64,000 nucleotides of DNA from Sesamum alatum. Its lineage: Eukaryota; Streptophyta; Magnoliopsida; Lamiales; Pedaliaceae. The notes under the pieces were generated by a model. It was not told the origin of the DNA and did no database searches. It was given only the letters and a program-made list of their open reading frames with translations. Of the stretch, positions 22,689 through 33,937 are shown one piece after another. The stretch is from contig JACGWO010000004.1 of NCBI GenBank assembly GCA_034509735.1, forward strand, positions 16,597,395-16,661,394, written 5' to 3'. Positions within the stretch are counted from its first letter, which is position 1. Each line of letters starts with the position of its first letter. The translations under genes were made by a program, and so were the position numbers.

Positions 22689-25600
22689 TGAAGGACAAGC
22701 GGATCCGCCCGGGAGCACGAGCGGAAGCGAGGAAGCGATGAAATGGTGCGTAAATTAAATCATTCTAATTTAAAATACGAATCCCAAGGGGTGTACCCTT
22801 GGGTGCTCAACCGGGCGTTCGATGTAGGATATGTAAATATTAGAAATATATATTTAAACACATAGGGCATAGATGTATACTAAATCAATCAAAGCGTAAT
22901 AAACCGTTACCTTTGATTATTTAGCGTATGCTCCCGGCTACTTACGTCGTTCCTTCTCCGGAATGCTCACGAAATCCAAACGTATGGACCTTCAAAGGTG
23001 ATCCACACCACACCGGAAGAAACACACGTTCTTCTTGCTAGAAAAGAATGGGTTTAAGAAGGAATCGGTTTAAGAGAAGAACACTATGGATTAGCGCTCT
23101 CTTAAATTTACTTTGTTCTTCTTCTTGATTCAAACTCAAGTGAAGAACACAAGTGTAAGACAGGAGAGAAGCCGAGAGTTTGAGAGAGAGGAGAGGATTT
23201 TTGTCTTCTCTTTTTCCTAGAAAAAGATGAATAATGAATCATTTATGCTTGGTGTTGTATATTCTAATATATATACATAATTAATGTGATTATTGGAATG
23301 TGTCTAGGTTCATCCAAGGATGTCTAAATTCATTCCAATCAATCACCATCAATTCTTCATTCAAGCCTACCAAAATTTATGGTATGATCAAATCATACCA
23401 AAAGGGAAGAGCTTGATTGGAGTTGATTTGTCTCTTTCCAAAAGAGATAAGTCAACTTACCACCTAGCATGAAACATGGCTGATTTTGCTTCCTCCAAGG
23501 GAGCATGTCGGCCATGTTTAATTAAGGAAAGAAGTCCAACTTTTTCCTATTCGAAAATGGGAATTATTTCTCCTCTCGGGTATAATTTAACGGACCGGAT
23601 TTTATCGTAATCCAATTACGACAAATCCAACATTAAATCCAGTTTAATGTCCATTTAAATTATTCTCGTTGATCTTTTAATCCAATTAAAAGATCAAACG
23701 TCTCAACGTCTCAACTTTCCATATTTAATCGAAAATCCAATTTACCGATTAAATGAAAGCCCGATACAATATCGGCCTGTCCATCCAATGGACTTTCCCT
23801 TATGTAATCCAATCACTTATTATCCTTCGAGATTGACTCCAAGTCGATCTCTCAACTGAAAGGAATTGTGGATCGTCCCGGGAAAAGCGCGAATGCGGAA
23901 GCGCGGTATAATTAAAAAATAAATGCGGAATTTAAACATGCTTTAAATTAAAGAACACGTTTCAAAGGGTGTGCCTTTGAAATTCCCTGGTGTTCGGTGT
24001 ATCTCATGAATAAATCACATATAACATATCATGGAGGCCATAGGGTGGAAAATTAAAAGGGACGAAAATCATAAACGAGACCTACCCGTTGTCGTTTTCG
24101 TCTTCAACGGCTACACGCGTTGTTCCCCGTTTTGCACCAAGATCTCGTTCTTGAGACCCTCCAAATCGTGACACACGATCCACCCACGTATCTTGCACGT
24201 CGTGCTAGCAACGAACAAGTTTATATTTTGGAGTGGATGAATCAACAACACGTTATGAATTAACGGTATTTGATTCATCAAGTTCTAATGTTCCAAGAAC
24301 AAGAGAACAAAGAAAAATAATTTTCTTGGAGTGTGTGAGAGAGAGAGGGCGGACGAGATAGAGGGAGAGAGAGCCGAGTTGTGTGTGTGTGTTGTGTGTG
24401 TTGGAGTTTCATCATCCTTCAACTTGTAGGATGCTAGGGGTTTATATAGAAGAGGAGTTTAATCCTCTTTAAACTCCTCTTTTAAGAAACTCTAATTTGA
24501 CTAGGATTTTGACCTAGTCAAAGTCCTAGTCAAAGTAGTGTTTTGACCTAGTCAAAACAATCCTAGCCATCCATCTCTCCCATTGATCTCAACCGTTGAT
24601 TTAATTTAATTTAATGGAATATTTAAAACCTATTTAAATATTTCCAAGAGGCTAAAAATAAATATAAATATTATTTAAGCCCATTAAATAAATCCCTTTG
24701 ATAAATCTAATTTATCAATTTAATTCCTTATATCTAATAGAAGGAATTATTTCTCCAAGAAAAAATAATGGACCCGATTAAATCCAATTTAATCATTCCT
24801 TCACTCCAATATTTAATTCCTAATTAAATATCTAAATGTGTGTGGATAGTGTGTGACTTTTTAGGTTCACCTTTCAGCTAGACTTGGTCGGATTCCTAGA
24901 ATCCTTCCGTTACCATGGGTGGCCATCTAGCAACGGTCCATGGCACTAGAGACTAGGTGAAATATTCAGGGATGAACATTTAGGCTCTAACAGTACACTT
25001 GTCCTTCTGTCTTTGGTCTCATCACTTAGAGTCTAGGGCACGGAAAATGCAGGTACCCATTTTGGACCTAAGTGTTGGTCTGTCCTCACTAAACGCCGCA
25101 AGGGAATCCTTCCCTTCTGTTCAGTCACTGTGGCCACAGTTTTAGGGACAAGACCTAGAGTATATATGAGACTCAACTGCCAAAACCTATTGACAGGAGA
25201 CAGATCCTTTCTTGGAAACTACTGTCACTTTGCACACCAGAACTGCACTAGACATGGCTTATGACTACCAAAGAGAATTCTGGCAATCTCTCACCATACC
25301 TAAGATACAGCCCTGATGTACAGGTAAACTCAGCAATTCCTCAAGTCAAAGGACTTGACCTGTACCGTTGGAACCGGGAATACACGTCATACCTTGCTGA
25401 CCATACTCAAGGCCCTCCGTAGACGGTTCCCGCGAGTCACCTCAGTCAGCTGCGTCCTAGCATGCTAACCCACTAACACTGCTTAGACGACCCTCGTCAC
25501 CCGTCGATGAAACACGACAGCAGGTGCTTAGTGCAAGTCTCAAATGGAATCCCGGTACCCATTTTCGGGATTCCTTGACTTGGAGATTTCCGGACTGATT

Positions 25601-26906
25601 CGGGAAGACTGATTCCATGGACCTACCTCCAAGCGTAGTCCCAGTCCCCGAAATTGATTCTCAGTCCGTGGGCTTTGTTTGCGTAGTGAACAGATATAGA
25701 AAACAGATATAAGTGAACACAAACAAAGTAATGCCAAATGAAATTCACTTCTTTATTCATTAATGATCTATCAAACACCTATAATTGTCTAGACATAGGT
25801 TACATATACCCGCCAAAGTTGGCTTACATGGTCACCTATTCTAACATCAACCTCCTCGGTAATTTGTGTGTAACCCTTTAGGTTACCTCAGCTAGACTTG
25901 GGCCCGTGTCCCACAAGGGCCCGTTACCATGGGTGGCCGTCTAGCAACGGTCCATGGCACTATAGACTAGGTGAATTGGCGTGAACATTTAGGCGCCGAT
26001 TCCGTATGGGTACGATCCTTCCGTCTACCGTCTCCCGACCTTAGTCTAGGGTATGGAATTGGGCGTCGGTTCCCATCCTTGACTAGGCATCTATGCTTAA
26101 TACTCGAGACCACGTATGCTTCATTGCGTCGACACAGGAAACCATTCCCTGTTCGACCAACCACTGTGGCCACAGCTTCAAACAGCATGAACGTGTCTCC
26201 GAGTGCATAGGAGATACCTCTGTCACATACTGACAGGGGACGGATCCTCTTCTTGGAATCCACCGTCCTCGCTACAAATTCCGACTGCACTGGACAAGGC
26301 TTATGATAATCATCTTACAGAATGATTACCTCTCGCCAGATCCAAGATACAGCCGTCCTGTGCACGCGACTGCCATGATTCCTCAAGTCTGAGGATTACT
26401 CCCGTACTATCGGAACCGGGGAAAACCAATCATACCGACCAAGCCTCCAAGGCTTCCATATGATGATCCCCGCGAGTCAGTCCAGTCGGCTCGACCCCAG
26501 TCGACCAACCCATCAAGATCGTGTAGGCGTCCACGCCTGTCGCCGATGAAACACGACACTCATCCATTGAACACGACTCTTGACGCAAGTCTCAATAGGA
26601 CTCTCGATGCCCTGTCTCGAGGTCCTCGACTTGGAACGTTTCAGACCCAACTCTTAATCAGTTGGTTTCATGACCACCATCCAATGCGTGGCCCAACTGC
26701 ACGAGTTGTTATCCATGGTCTGTGGGCTTTGTTGCGATAGAAGTTAAACAACATTTTAACAAATGTAAGATGAGCACAACAAAGAAGGTACCATTGGTGA
26801 CGAACACTCATCTTATTCATCACATAATAATATTACATCTACATCAAGTTGTCGAATAGGTTACAAATTGCCAAACCTATTGGCTTTCTGGTCACCTATT
26901 CCAACA
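22689..26906 (-). mobile_element. LTR-B, reversed, nested in LTR-C and itself split
   Basis: Reversed LTR-B from TGAAGGACAAG to CTATTCCAACA. Both flanks read TATTT (22684-22688 and 26907-26911), a perfect TSD. It is split by a solo LTR-A (23857-25846); without that and one TSD copy its length is about 2.22 kb, equal to other LTR-Bs. It has no internal region, so it is a solo LTR. Confidence 0.93.
23857..25846 (-). mobile_element. Solo LTR-A, reversed, nested in LTR-B
   Basis: 1990 bp, from TGAAAGGAATTG to CTATTCTAACA, flanked by TCAAC on both sides (23852-23856 and 25847-25851). It is very similar to the E4 3' LTR at 18794-20775, down to the CT/GT microsatellite pattern near 24340-24400, but in opposite orientation. 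Confidence 0.95.
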
Positions 26907-27480
26907 TATTTTATTTCATTAAATGAAATGATAAGTTTATCAAATTTAGTAATTGGGCTCTAATTAATTTGTTCAAAAAAATAAATGAGTCCAGTCCAAA
27001 TGCTCTAGCCTAGCCCATGTTTGACTTTTACTAAATCAAAGGTTGAATTCCTTGTAGAGAAAGAGTTAAAAATCATCTACATACAAAATATGTAGGATTG
27101 TCCACATACAATGTATGTAGGAGTTAGAGAGGTTCTAGAAGGTATGATGGATATGTGGAAGTCATGGCTTGAGAAGACAAAAGTCTTCCTTCAACTTTTC
27201 CCAACATTATTCCAACTCTAACATTCGGCTCTCTCTCTCTCTCTCTCTCTCTCTCCCCCTAGCCGACTTTCTCCTCTCTTCGATAAGCCTTGTATTCTTC
27301 TTGATTTAGAACTAAGTGAAGAACAAAGAAAGATCGAAATACACTAATCAATATTGTGGTTTTGATTTTCTCTTCCACAGATTTGTTGCTTGCTAGCAAG
27401 TGAAGAATCTCATGATTCCGAAGTGGTGTGAATGCCTTTGGAGGATTTCTAAGTTGCAGCCTCGTGTGGACAAATGTTGT
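26907..27480 (+). mobile_element. LTR-C, continued (U3 end, R)
   Basis: Resumes LTR-C after the TATTT duplication. It includes a (CT)13 tract at 27229-27255 and the R/U5-like AAGTGGTGTGAATGCC segment. It ends near 27475-27480, where the sequence passes into TTCAAGGG, the arm of a U5 hairpin belonging to a reversed LTR that continues at 39787. The true end of LTR-C is therefore missing. Confidence 0.7.
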
Positions 27481-29000
27481 TCAAGGGGTGTTTGAAGGAA
27501 AGCGGATCGGCCCGGGAACGCGGCGGAAGCACGGTGGAGATAAAAATGTGCGGAATAAAATAATTTAAATCACGTTCAAGGGGTGTTCCCTTGAAAGTTC
27601 CCGGGCTATCGGTGTATAAACGCAGAATATAAACATATACAAAATAAATAAGCGTTCGTGGCTATAGAATAAGGAAGAAACCGAGAGCACAAATATAAAT
27701 CGGAATACCTTTCTCGATTTTGTATTTTGATCGGCTACACGCATTGATTCCCCCGACGTTCGTCTACGCAAGGTCCCAACGTAGAGACCCTCTAACGTAG
27801 TCCACACCACACCGGGAGAGATCTCATTTTTCTTGCTAGAAAAAAAAAAACGGATTTAGAGGATGAAATCAAAGAAGAGATTACACTATCCAATTAGTGT
27901 TCCTTCTTGATCTTACTTTGTCCTTCAGTTGATCATAGATCAATGAAGCAACAAAGAGAATTTTGAGAGTAGAAAAAGTGAGAGAGAGTGTATGGAGAGT
28001 TTTTTTTATCTTTTTCCTAGAAAAAGATGAATAATGAAATTCATCATCAATAGGTGTTAGTATATCATATATATACATATTTAATGTGATTATTGGAATG
28101 TGTCTAGGTTCATCCAAGGATGTCTAGATACATCCCAATCAATCACCAATAATCCTTCAATCAAGTCTACCAACTTTTAAGGTATGATCAAATCATACCA
28201 AAAGGGAAGGGCTTGATTGGAGTTGATTTGTCTCTTACCAAAAGAGACAAGTCAACTAACACCTAGCATCCAACATGGCGGATTTTTGCTCCTTCCAAGG
28301 TCGCAATTTTCGGCCATGCTTATTTAAGGAAGAAGTCAAACTTCTTCCTATTCCATAAATGGAATTAACACACCTCTCGTGTCAAAATTTTAACGGACCG
28401 AGTTCTACCATAATCCAATTACGACGAACCCAAAAATTAAATCCAGTTTAATTTAATGTCCACTTAAATAATTCCCGTTAATCTTTTAATCGAATTAAAA
28501 GATCCAACATCTCAACTTTCCATATTAATCAATAAATCCTATTTACCGATTAAACGAGGGCCCGATACAATATCGACCCGTCTACCCAATGAACAATCCC
28601 TTAAGTAATCCAATTACTTATCATCCTCTGAAATTGACTCCAAGTCAATTCCTTCACCTCCTCGGTGATTTGTGTGTGACCCTTTAGGTTCACCCTCAGC
28701 TAGACTTGGGCTCGTGTCCAACAGGAGCCCGTCACCATGGGTGGCCGTCTAGGAACGGTCCATGGCACTAGAGACTAGGTGAATGTTGGCGTGAACATTT
28801 AGGCACCGATTCTGTACGGGTACGGTCCTATTGTTGACCGTATCCCGGCCTGAGTCGAGGGTATGGAATTGGGCATCGGTTCCCATCCTTGACTAGGCAA
28901 CTATGCTTCATACCCGAGATGCGTTTACTCTATCGATCGACGTAGGAAACCCTTTCCTACTCAATCAATTGCTATGGCCATAGATTTTAAGAGTCTAAAC

Positions 29001-29746
29001 TGAAAGATTGTGGATCGTCCCGGGAAATAGCGCGAATGCAGAAGCGCGCCTGGCGGCGTCGCCTCGTGTGCGCGCGCGCGCAGCCTTTCAGCGCGCAGTC
29101 GCCCCGTGCGCGTGCTGACTCCTCCGTCTGCGTGCGCCTGGAGGCGTCGGCCTATGCGCGCGCTCGTGCGCAGCCTCTCTGGCCGCGCGTCCGGGCGCGC
29201 AGACATCCCAACGCCCTGGCCTGTGGCGCGCGCGCGGGCTTCCCTGCCTGTTTGCGTGCGTGACCGGCCAGCCGCCTGCCTGTCGCCCGACCGCGCCACC
29301 CGCCAGGCTGACTACGCGCAGCCATGCGCGCCTATGCGCACGGCCGCGTGCAGTGTTTCTCCATTTTGTTCGACTTTCACCCCCCGTTTCCCAAGAAAAA
29401 CAGAAAATCCAACAATACCAAAAACCATACGAATTTAAAAGCAAGAAAAACGACATGCTTTAATAATAATAAAATCAAGAATTAATTAAAACATGGCATA
29501 ACACGTTTTCATGCTTAATAACACACGTAAAACCCTAGGCCTATACACCGAACCGGGCTCTGATACCACTGAAAGATTGTGGATCGTCCCGGAAAATAGC
29601 GCGAATGCGGAAGCGTGGTATAAAATTAAATAACAAAATTTAAACATGCTTTTACGTAAAATAAAGAACACGTTCAAGGGGTGTACCCTTGAAGTTCCTG
29701 AGTGTTTTGGAGTATCTCATGAATTAAAAGCATATAAACAATCATG
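29001..29746 (-). mobile_element. Internally deleted A-type remnant: LTR stub, leader, primer site, LTR start
   Basis: Begins with the first 40 or so bases of a reversed LTR (TGAAAGATTGTGG), then jumps at a short AGCGCG homology into a GC island and leader. The primer site TGATACCA follows at 29561-29568 and a second LTR start at 29570, cut at about 29746 where LTR-D resumes at a shared GG. All coding sequence is deleted. Confidence 0.8.
29030..29345. repeat. GC-rich hairpin island in the A-type remnant
   Basis: About 310 bp of CpG-rich sequence. It contains the shared CTCCTCCGTCTGCGTGCGC segment near 29129, also seen in E1 (about 6893) and E2 (about 52535). It is the most strongly retained part of an otherwise deleted element. 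Confidence 0.75.
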
Positions 29747-32060
29747 GAGGAAAGCGGATCGGCCCGGGAACGCGGCGGAACCACGGTTGAGATAAAAAAT
29801 GTGTGGAATAAAATAATTTAAATCACGTTCCAGGGGTGTTCCCTTGAAAGTTCCCGTGCTATCGGTGTATAAACGCAGAATATAAACATATAAAAAATAA
29901 ATAAGTGTTCGTAGCTATAGAATAAAGAAGAAACTGAGAGCATAAATATAAATCGGAATACCTTTCTCGATTTTGTATTTTGATCGGCTACACGCATTGA
30001 TTTCCCCGACGTTCGTCCACGCAAGGTCCCAACGTAGAGACCCTCTAACGTAGTCAACACCACACCGGGAGAGATCTCATTTTTCTTGCTAGAAAAAAAA
30101 TGGATCTAGAGGATGAAATCAAAGAAGAGATTGCACTATCAAATTAGTGTTCCTTCTTGATTTTGCTTTGTCCTTCAATTAATCATAGATCAATGAAGCA
30201 ACAAAGAGGATTTTGAGAGTAGAGAGAGTGAGAGAGAGTGTATGGAGAGGGCTTGATTGGAGTTGATTTGTCTCTTACCAAAAAGAGACAAGTCAAGTAA
30301 CACCTAGCATCCAACATAGCTGATATTTTGCTCCCTTCATGGTGGCAATTTTCGGCCATGCTTATGAAAGATTGTGTGGATCGTCCCGGGAAAATTGCGC
30401 GAATGCGGAAGCACGGTATAAAATAAAATAGCGGAATTTAAAACATGCTTTTAAATTAAAGAACACGTTTCAAGGGGTGTGCTCTTGAAATTTCCCGGGT
30501 GTTCGGTGTATCTCATGAATTAACAATATGTAAGCAATCATGGAGGCCATAGGATTGAAAAATAAAAGAGGCGAAAACGTAAACTGAGACCTACCCGTTG
30601 TCGTTTTCGTCTTCAACGGCTACACGCGTTGTTCCCCGTTTTGCACCAAGATCTCATTCTTGAGACCCTCCAAATCGTGACACACGATCCACCCACGTAT
30701 CTTGCACGTCGTGCTAGCAACGAACAAGTATAAATTTATTGGAGTGGATGAATCAACAACACGTTATGAAGTAACGGTATTGATTCATCAATGTTCTAAT
30801 GTTCCAAGAACAAGAGAACAAGAAAAGAGTTTCTTGGAGAGTGGAAGAGAGAGAGGCGGCCGAGAGAGGGGAGAGTGAGGGCCGAAAATAGTGTGTGTTG
30901 TGCATGTGTTGGAATTTCATCAATCCCTCAAATAGTGCAAGGCTAGGGGTTTAAATAGAGGAGGAGTTCAATCCTCTTTAAACTCCAACTCTTTAGAAGC
31001 TTACTTCGACTAGGATTTTGACCTAGTCAAAGTCCTAGTCAAAGTAGAATTTGACCTTGTCAAATTCAATCCTAGCCTTTCATCTCTCCCATTAAATCTC
31101 TACCATTAATTTAATTTAATGGAATATTTAAATAGGATTTAAATATTCCAAAAGGCCAAATACATATAATAAATAAATATTAATATTTATTGTAGGCCCA
31201 TTAAATTAATTCCCTTAATAAATCCAATTTATTAATTTAATTCCTTTTATCAAATAGAAGGAATTAATTCTCCAAGAAAATATAGGACCCGATTAAATCC
31301 AATTTAATCATTACTTTACTCCAATATTTAATTCCAAATTAAATACTAAGTGTGTGTGTGGATAGTGTATGACTCTTTAGGTTCACCTTTCAGCTAGACT
31401 TAGTCGGATTCCTAGAATCCGTCCGTTACCATGGGTGGCCATCTAGCAACGGTCCATGGCACTAGAGACTAGGTGAAATATACGGGATGAACATTTAGGC
31501 TCTAACAGTACACTTGTCCTTCTGTCTTCGGTCTCATCACTTAGGGTCTAGGGCACGGAAAATGCAGGTACCCATTTTGGACCTAAGTGTCGGTATGTCC
31601 TCACTAAACGCCGCAAGGGAAACCTTCCCTTCTGTTCAGTTACTGTGGCCACAGATTTTAGGGACAAGACACAGAGCATATATATGAGACTCAATTGTCA
31701 ATGCCTTTTGACAGGAGACAGATCCTTTCTTGGAAACTACTGTCACTCTGTACACCAGAGCTGCACTAGACATGGCTTATGACTACTCAAGAGTATTTTG
31801 GCAATCTCTCACCATATCTAAGATACAGACCTGATGTACAGGTGAACTCAGCAGTTCCTCGAGTCAAAGGACTTGACCTGTACCGTTGGAACCGGGAATA
31901 CACGTTATACCTTGCTGACCATACCCAAGGTCCTCCGTAAGACGGTTCCTGCGAGTCACCTCTTTCAGCTGCTTCCTAGCATGCTAACCCACTAACACTG
32001 CTTAGACGACCTTCGTCACCCGTCGATGAAATACGACAGCAGATGCTGCGCAAGTCTCAA

Positions 32061-32702
32061 TGATCATCGGTAAAGGTTATGAAGTAGGAAAACCCACCTC
32101 GGGCCTGCGTTCTTAGTGGTCCACATACGTCTGTATGGACCAAGTCCAACAGACCTGTGGCAAGCCTGCTTTGTCCTACAAAGGGCTTCTTGGTCATTTT
32201 TCCTCTTAGACAGGATTCACAAGTTGGTAGCTCACTCAAGTCCCCTACCTCTAGGTTCTTTGAGTCTGCCAACTTTTTCATCCTATCTTGGGATATGTGA
32301 CCTAGCCTAGCGTGCCACAGTCGTGCGTTCCCGTTATTATCTAATTTACATTTGTGTTGAGCGTTAAGAACGAAGTTCGTTTGTTGCAAGATACAGAGCC
32401 CGTTATTTAATGTACCAAGCAGATGAGCAATTCCACACTCATCAAATAAAAGCAACTTTTATTGATTCTAAACTCATAACCACTATTGTCCAACAATGGA
32501 ATGGAAATGATGTTTTTAATCATACTAGGTACAAAATAAACTTGCTCTAATTCTATGCTAATGCTATCACTAATCACTAGAGTGGCGGATCCTACTGCTT
32601 CTGCCGAGATGGCCTTGCCATTCCCAAGCTTTAGGATCATGTCCCCGCTATCCAGTTTTCTGCTTCTTTTCAGCACCTGCAAGTCATTGCAAATGTGAGC
32701 TC
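32061..32702 (-). pseudogene. E6: copia protease tail and integrase N-terminus
   Basis: Minus-strand pol fragment inside the A' element. From 32682 it reads KLGNGKAISAEAVGSATLVIS and the VYFVPSMIKNIISI segment. A frameshift near 32440 follows, then LWHARLGHISQDRMKKL, CESCLRGK (integrase zinc module), HTDVCGPL (first catalytic Asp) and TFTDDH at the left edge. Both ends are deletion joins, to LTR-A' at 32060 and to the leader at 32703. Gag, RT and RNase H are absent. Confidence 0.88.
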
Positions 32703-33937
32703 CCTATTCCAAGTGTGCCACGACTCGTGCGACCACACTTGGGTAGTGGTAGCTTCCTCACCACATTGCTGTGGATAGAAGGCTCGGACAGACCAAAATA
32801 CCATTTTGATCCAAGTCCGTTCTGGGCCTAATATTTAATTTGGTCCAACCAAATGAGAGTTTAAGTGTGACCGAGACCTCATCACATTATGATGTTTTAG
32901 CATGCATAAATATCCAATATTTAAAGCGATAAATAAATATGCCGCATGCAGAAAACATAGCATACCCCTGTTTAGGATGATCACAAGCCCAACCTATGCG
33001 ACTCACTGAGCCCGCAATGAGTCTATGGTCTGTCTAGGGTGGTCCTAAATTATTACAATAATAATAAACCCATTGTCATTCCAATAGGCCTTGAAGTGCT
33101 TCTTGTTTCACGCCTTGATGCTCCTCCTTGGAGTCTCCGACTCCAATTGCTTGTTAAAAGTAAAACCTCACCAATCCTATCTACTCTCATTACAACTGAA
33201 AGTAATACATTGGTAATAAAGAAAACAAGCCTTAACATCATGAGGCTGATAATACGAGAGATGATAGTCCCAAAAACAAGAGGCACGCAGGCCCCACCCA
33301 ACAGAAAATAAATGATCATACATTCATCCATACATAAGATCTAGGGCTCTTGTGATCATCCCATGTTGATTCCATCAACACACATAACATAATTATTCCA
33401 AATAATCATGCATAAATTCCAATGGATATTTCAAATACCCAAGTGATGTCCAACATCACAAAAGTATAAACATACAAATAATATGCAAAATTAAAATTTC
33501 AAATTTAATGGACATTTTAAACAATGCATCCAATGCATGTATTAATCACAAATTGATTAAGCAAATTTAATCCAAGGAATAATCCAATTATTCCAAAATC
33601 AAAAATGCAAAATTAATATATTTTCAGAATATTGTGCAGAAAATACAGAAAATCGAATTTTCCGGAAAAAGTCGAAAAACGGCACAAAACGGCCCAGCCG
33701 TTGTGCTGGCCGGCCGCCCGCGCGCAGGCGCCCGCCTGCGCGCGGCCGCTGCCGACTGATCCCAATTTTTTTTTTTTTTTTGTTTTTCAAAACTGTTTCA
33801 GCACAATAACATTAATATTATTCTGAAAATAAGCATGCAATTTTTAGATCCAATCTAACAAAATTAAGCATGCCAAAAGTCCATTAAATCCAAACAATTT
33901 GAATCATCATATTATTCATATATTTATGTAATCTAAC
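32703..33937 (-). other. Copia leader fragment, minus orientation
   Basis: Non-coding leader with the CACGACTCGTG palindrome near 32715, a region analogous to 5820-6450 of E1 but diverged, a short GC hairpin at 33691-33757, an A/T run at 33766-33781 and a TTTTCAGAATA-type block. The forward counterpart of its last part lies at 16798-16900. It is cut at 33938 by LTR-E (left flank CTAAC). Confidence 0.7.
33691..33757. repeat. Compact GC hairpin in leader
   Basis: Twelve-base perfect arms CGCGCGCAGGCG (33719-33730) and its complement (33733-33744) around a CC loop, in a GC block of under 70 bp. It appears to be the minimal unit of the larger islands. Confidence 0.85.
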
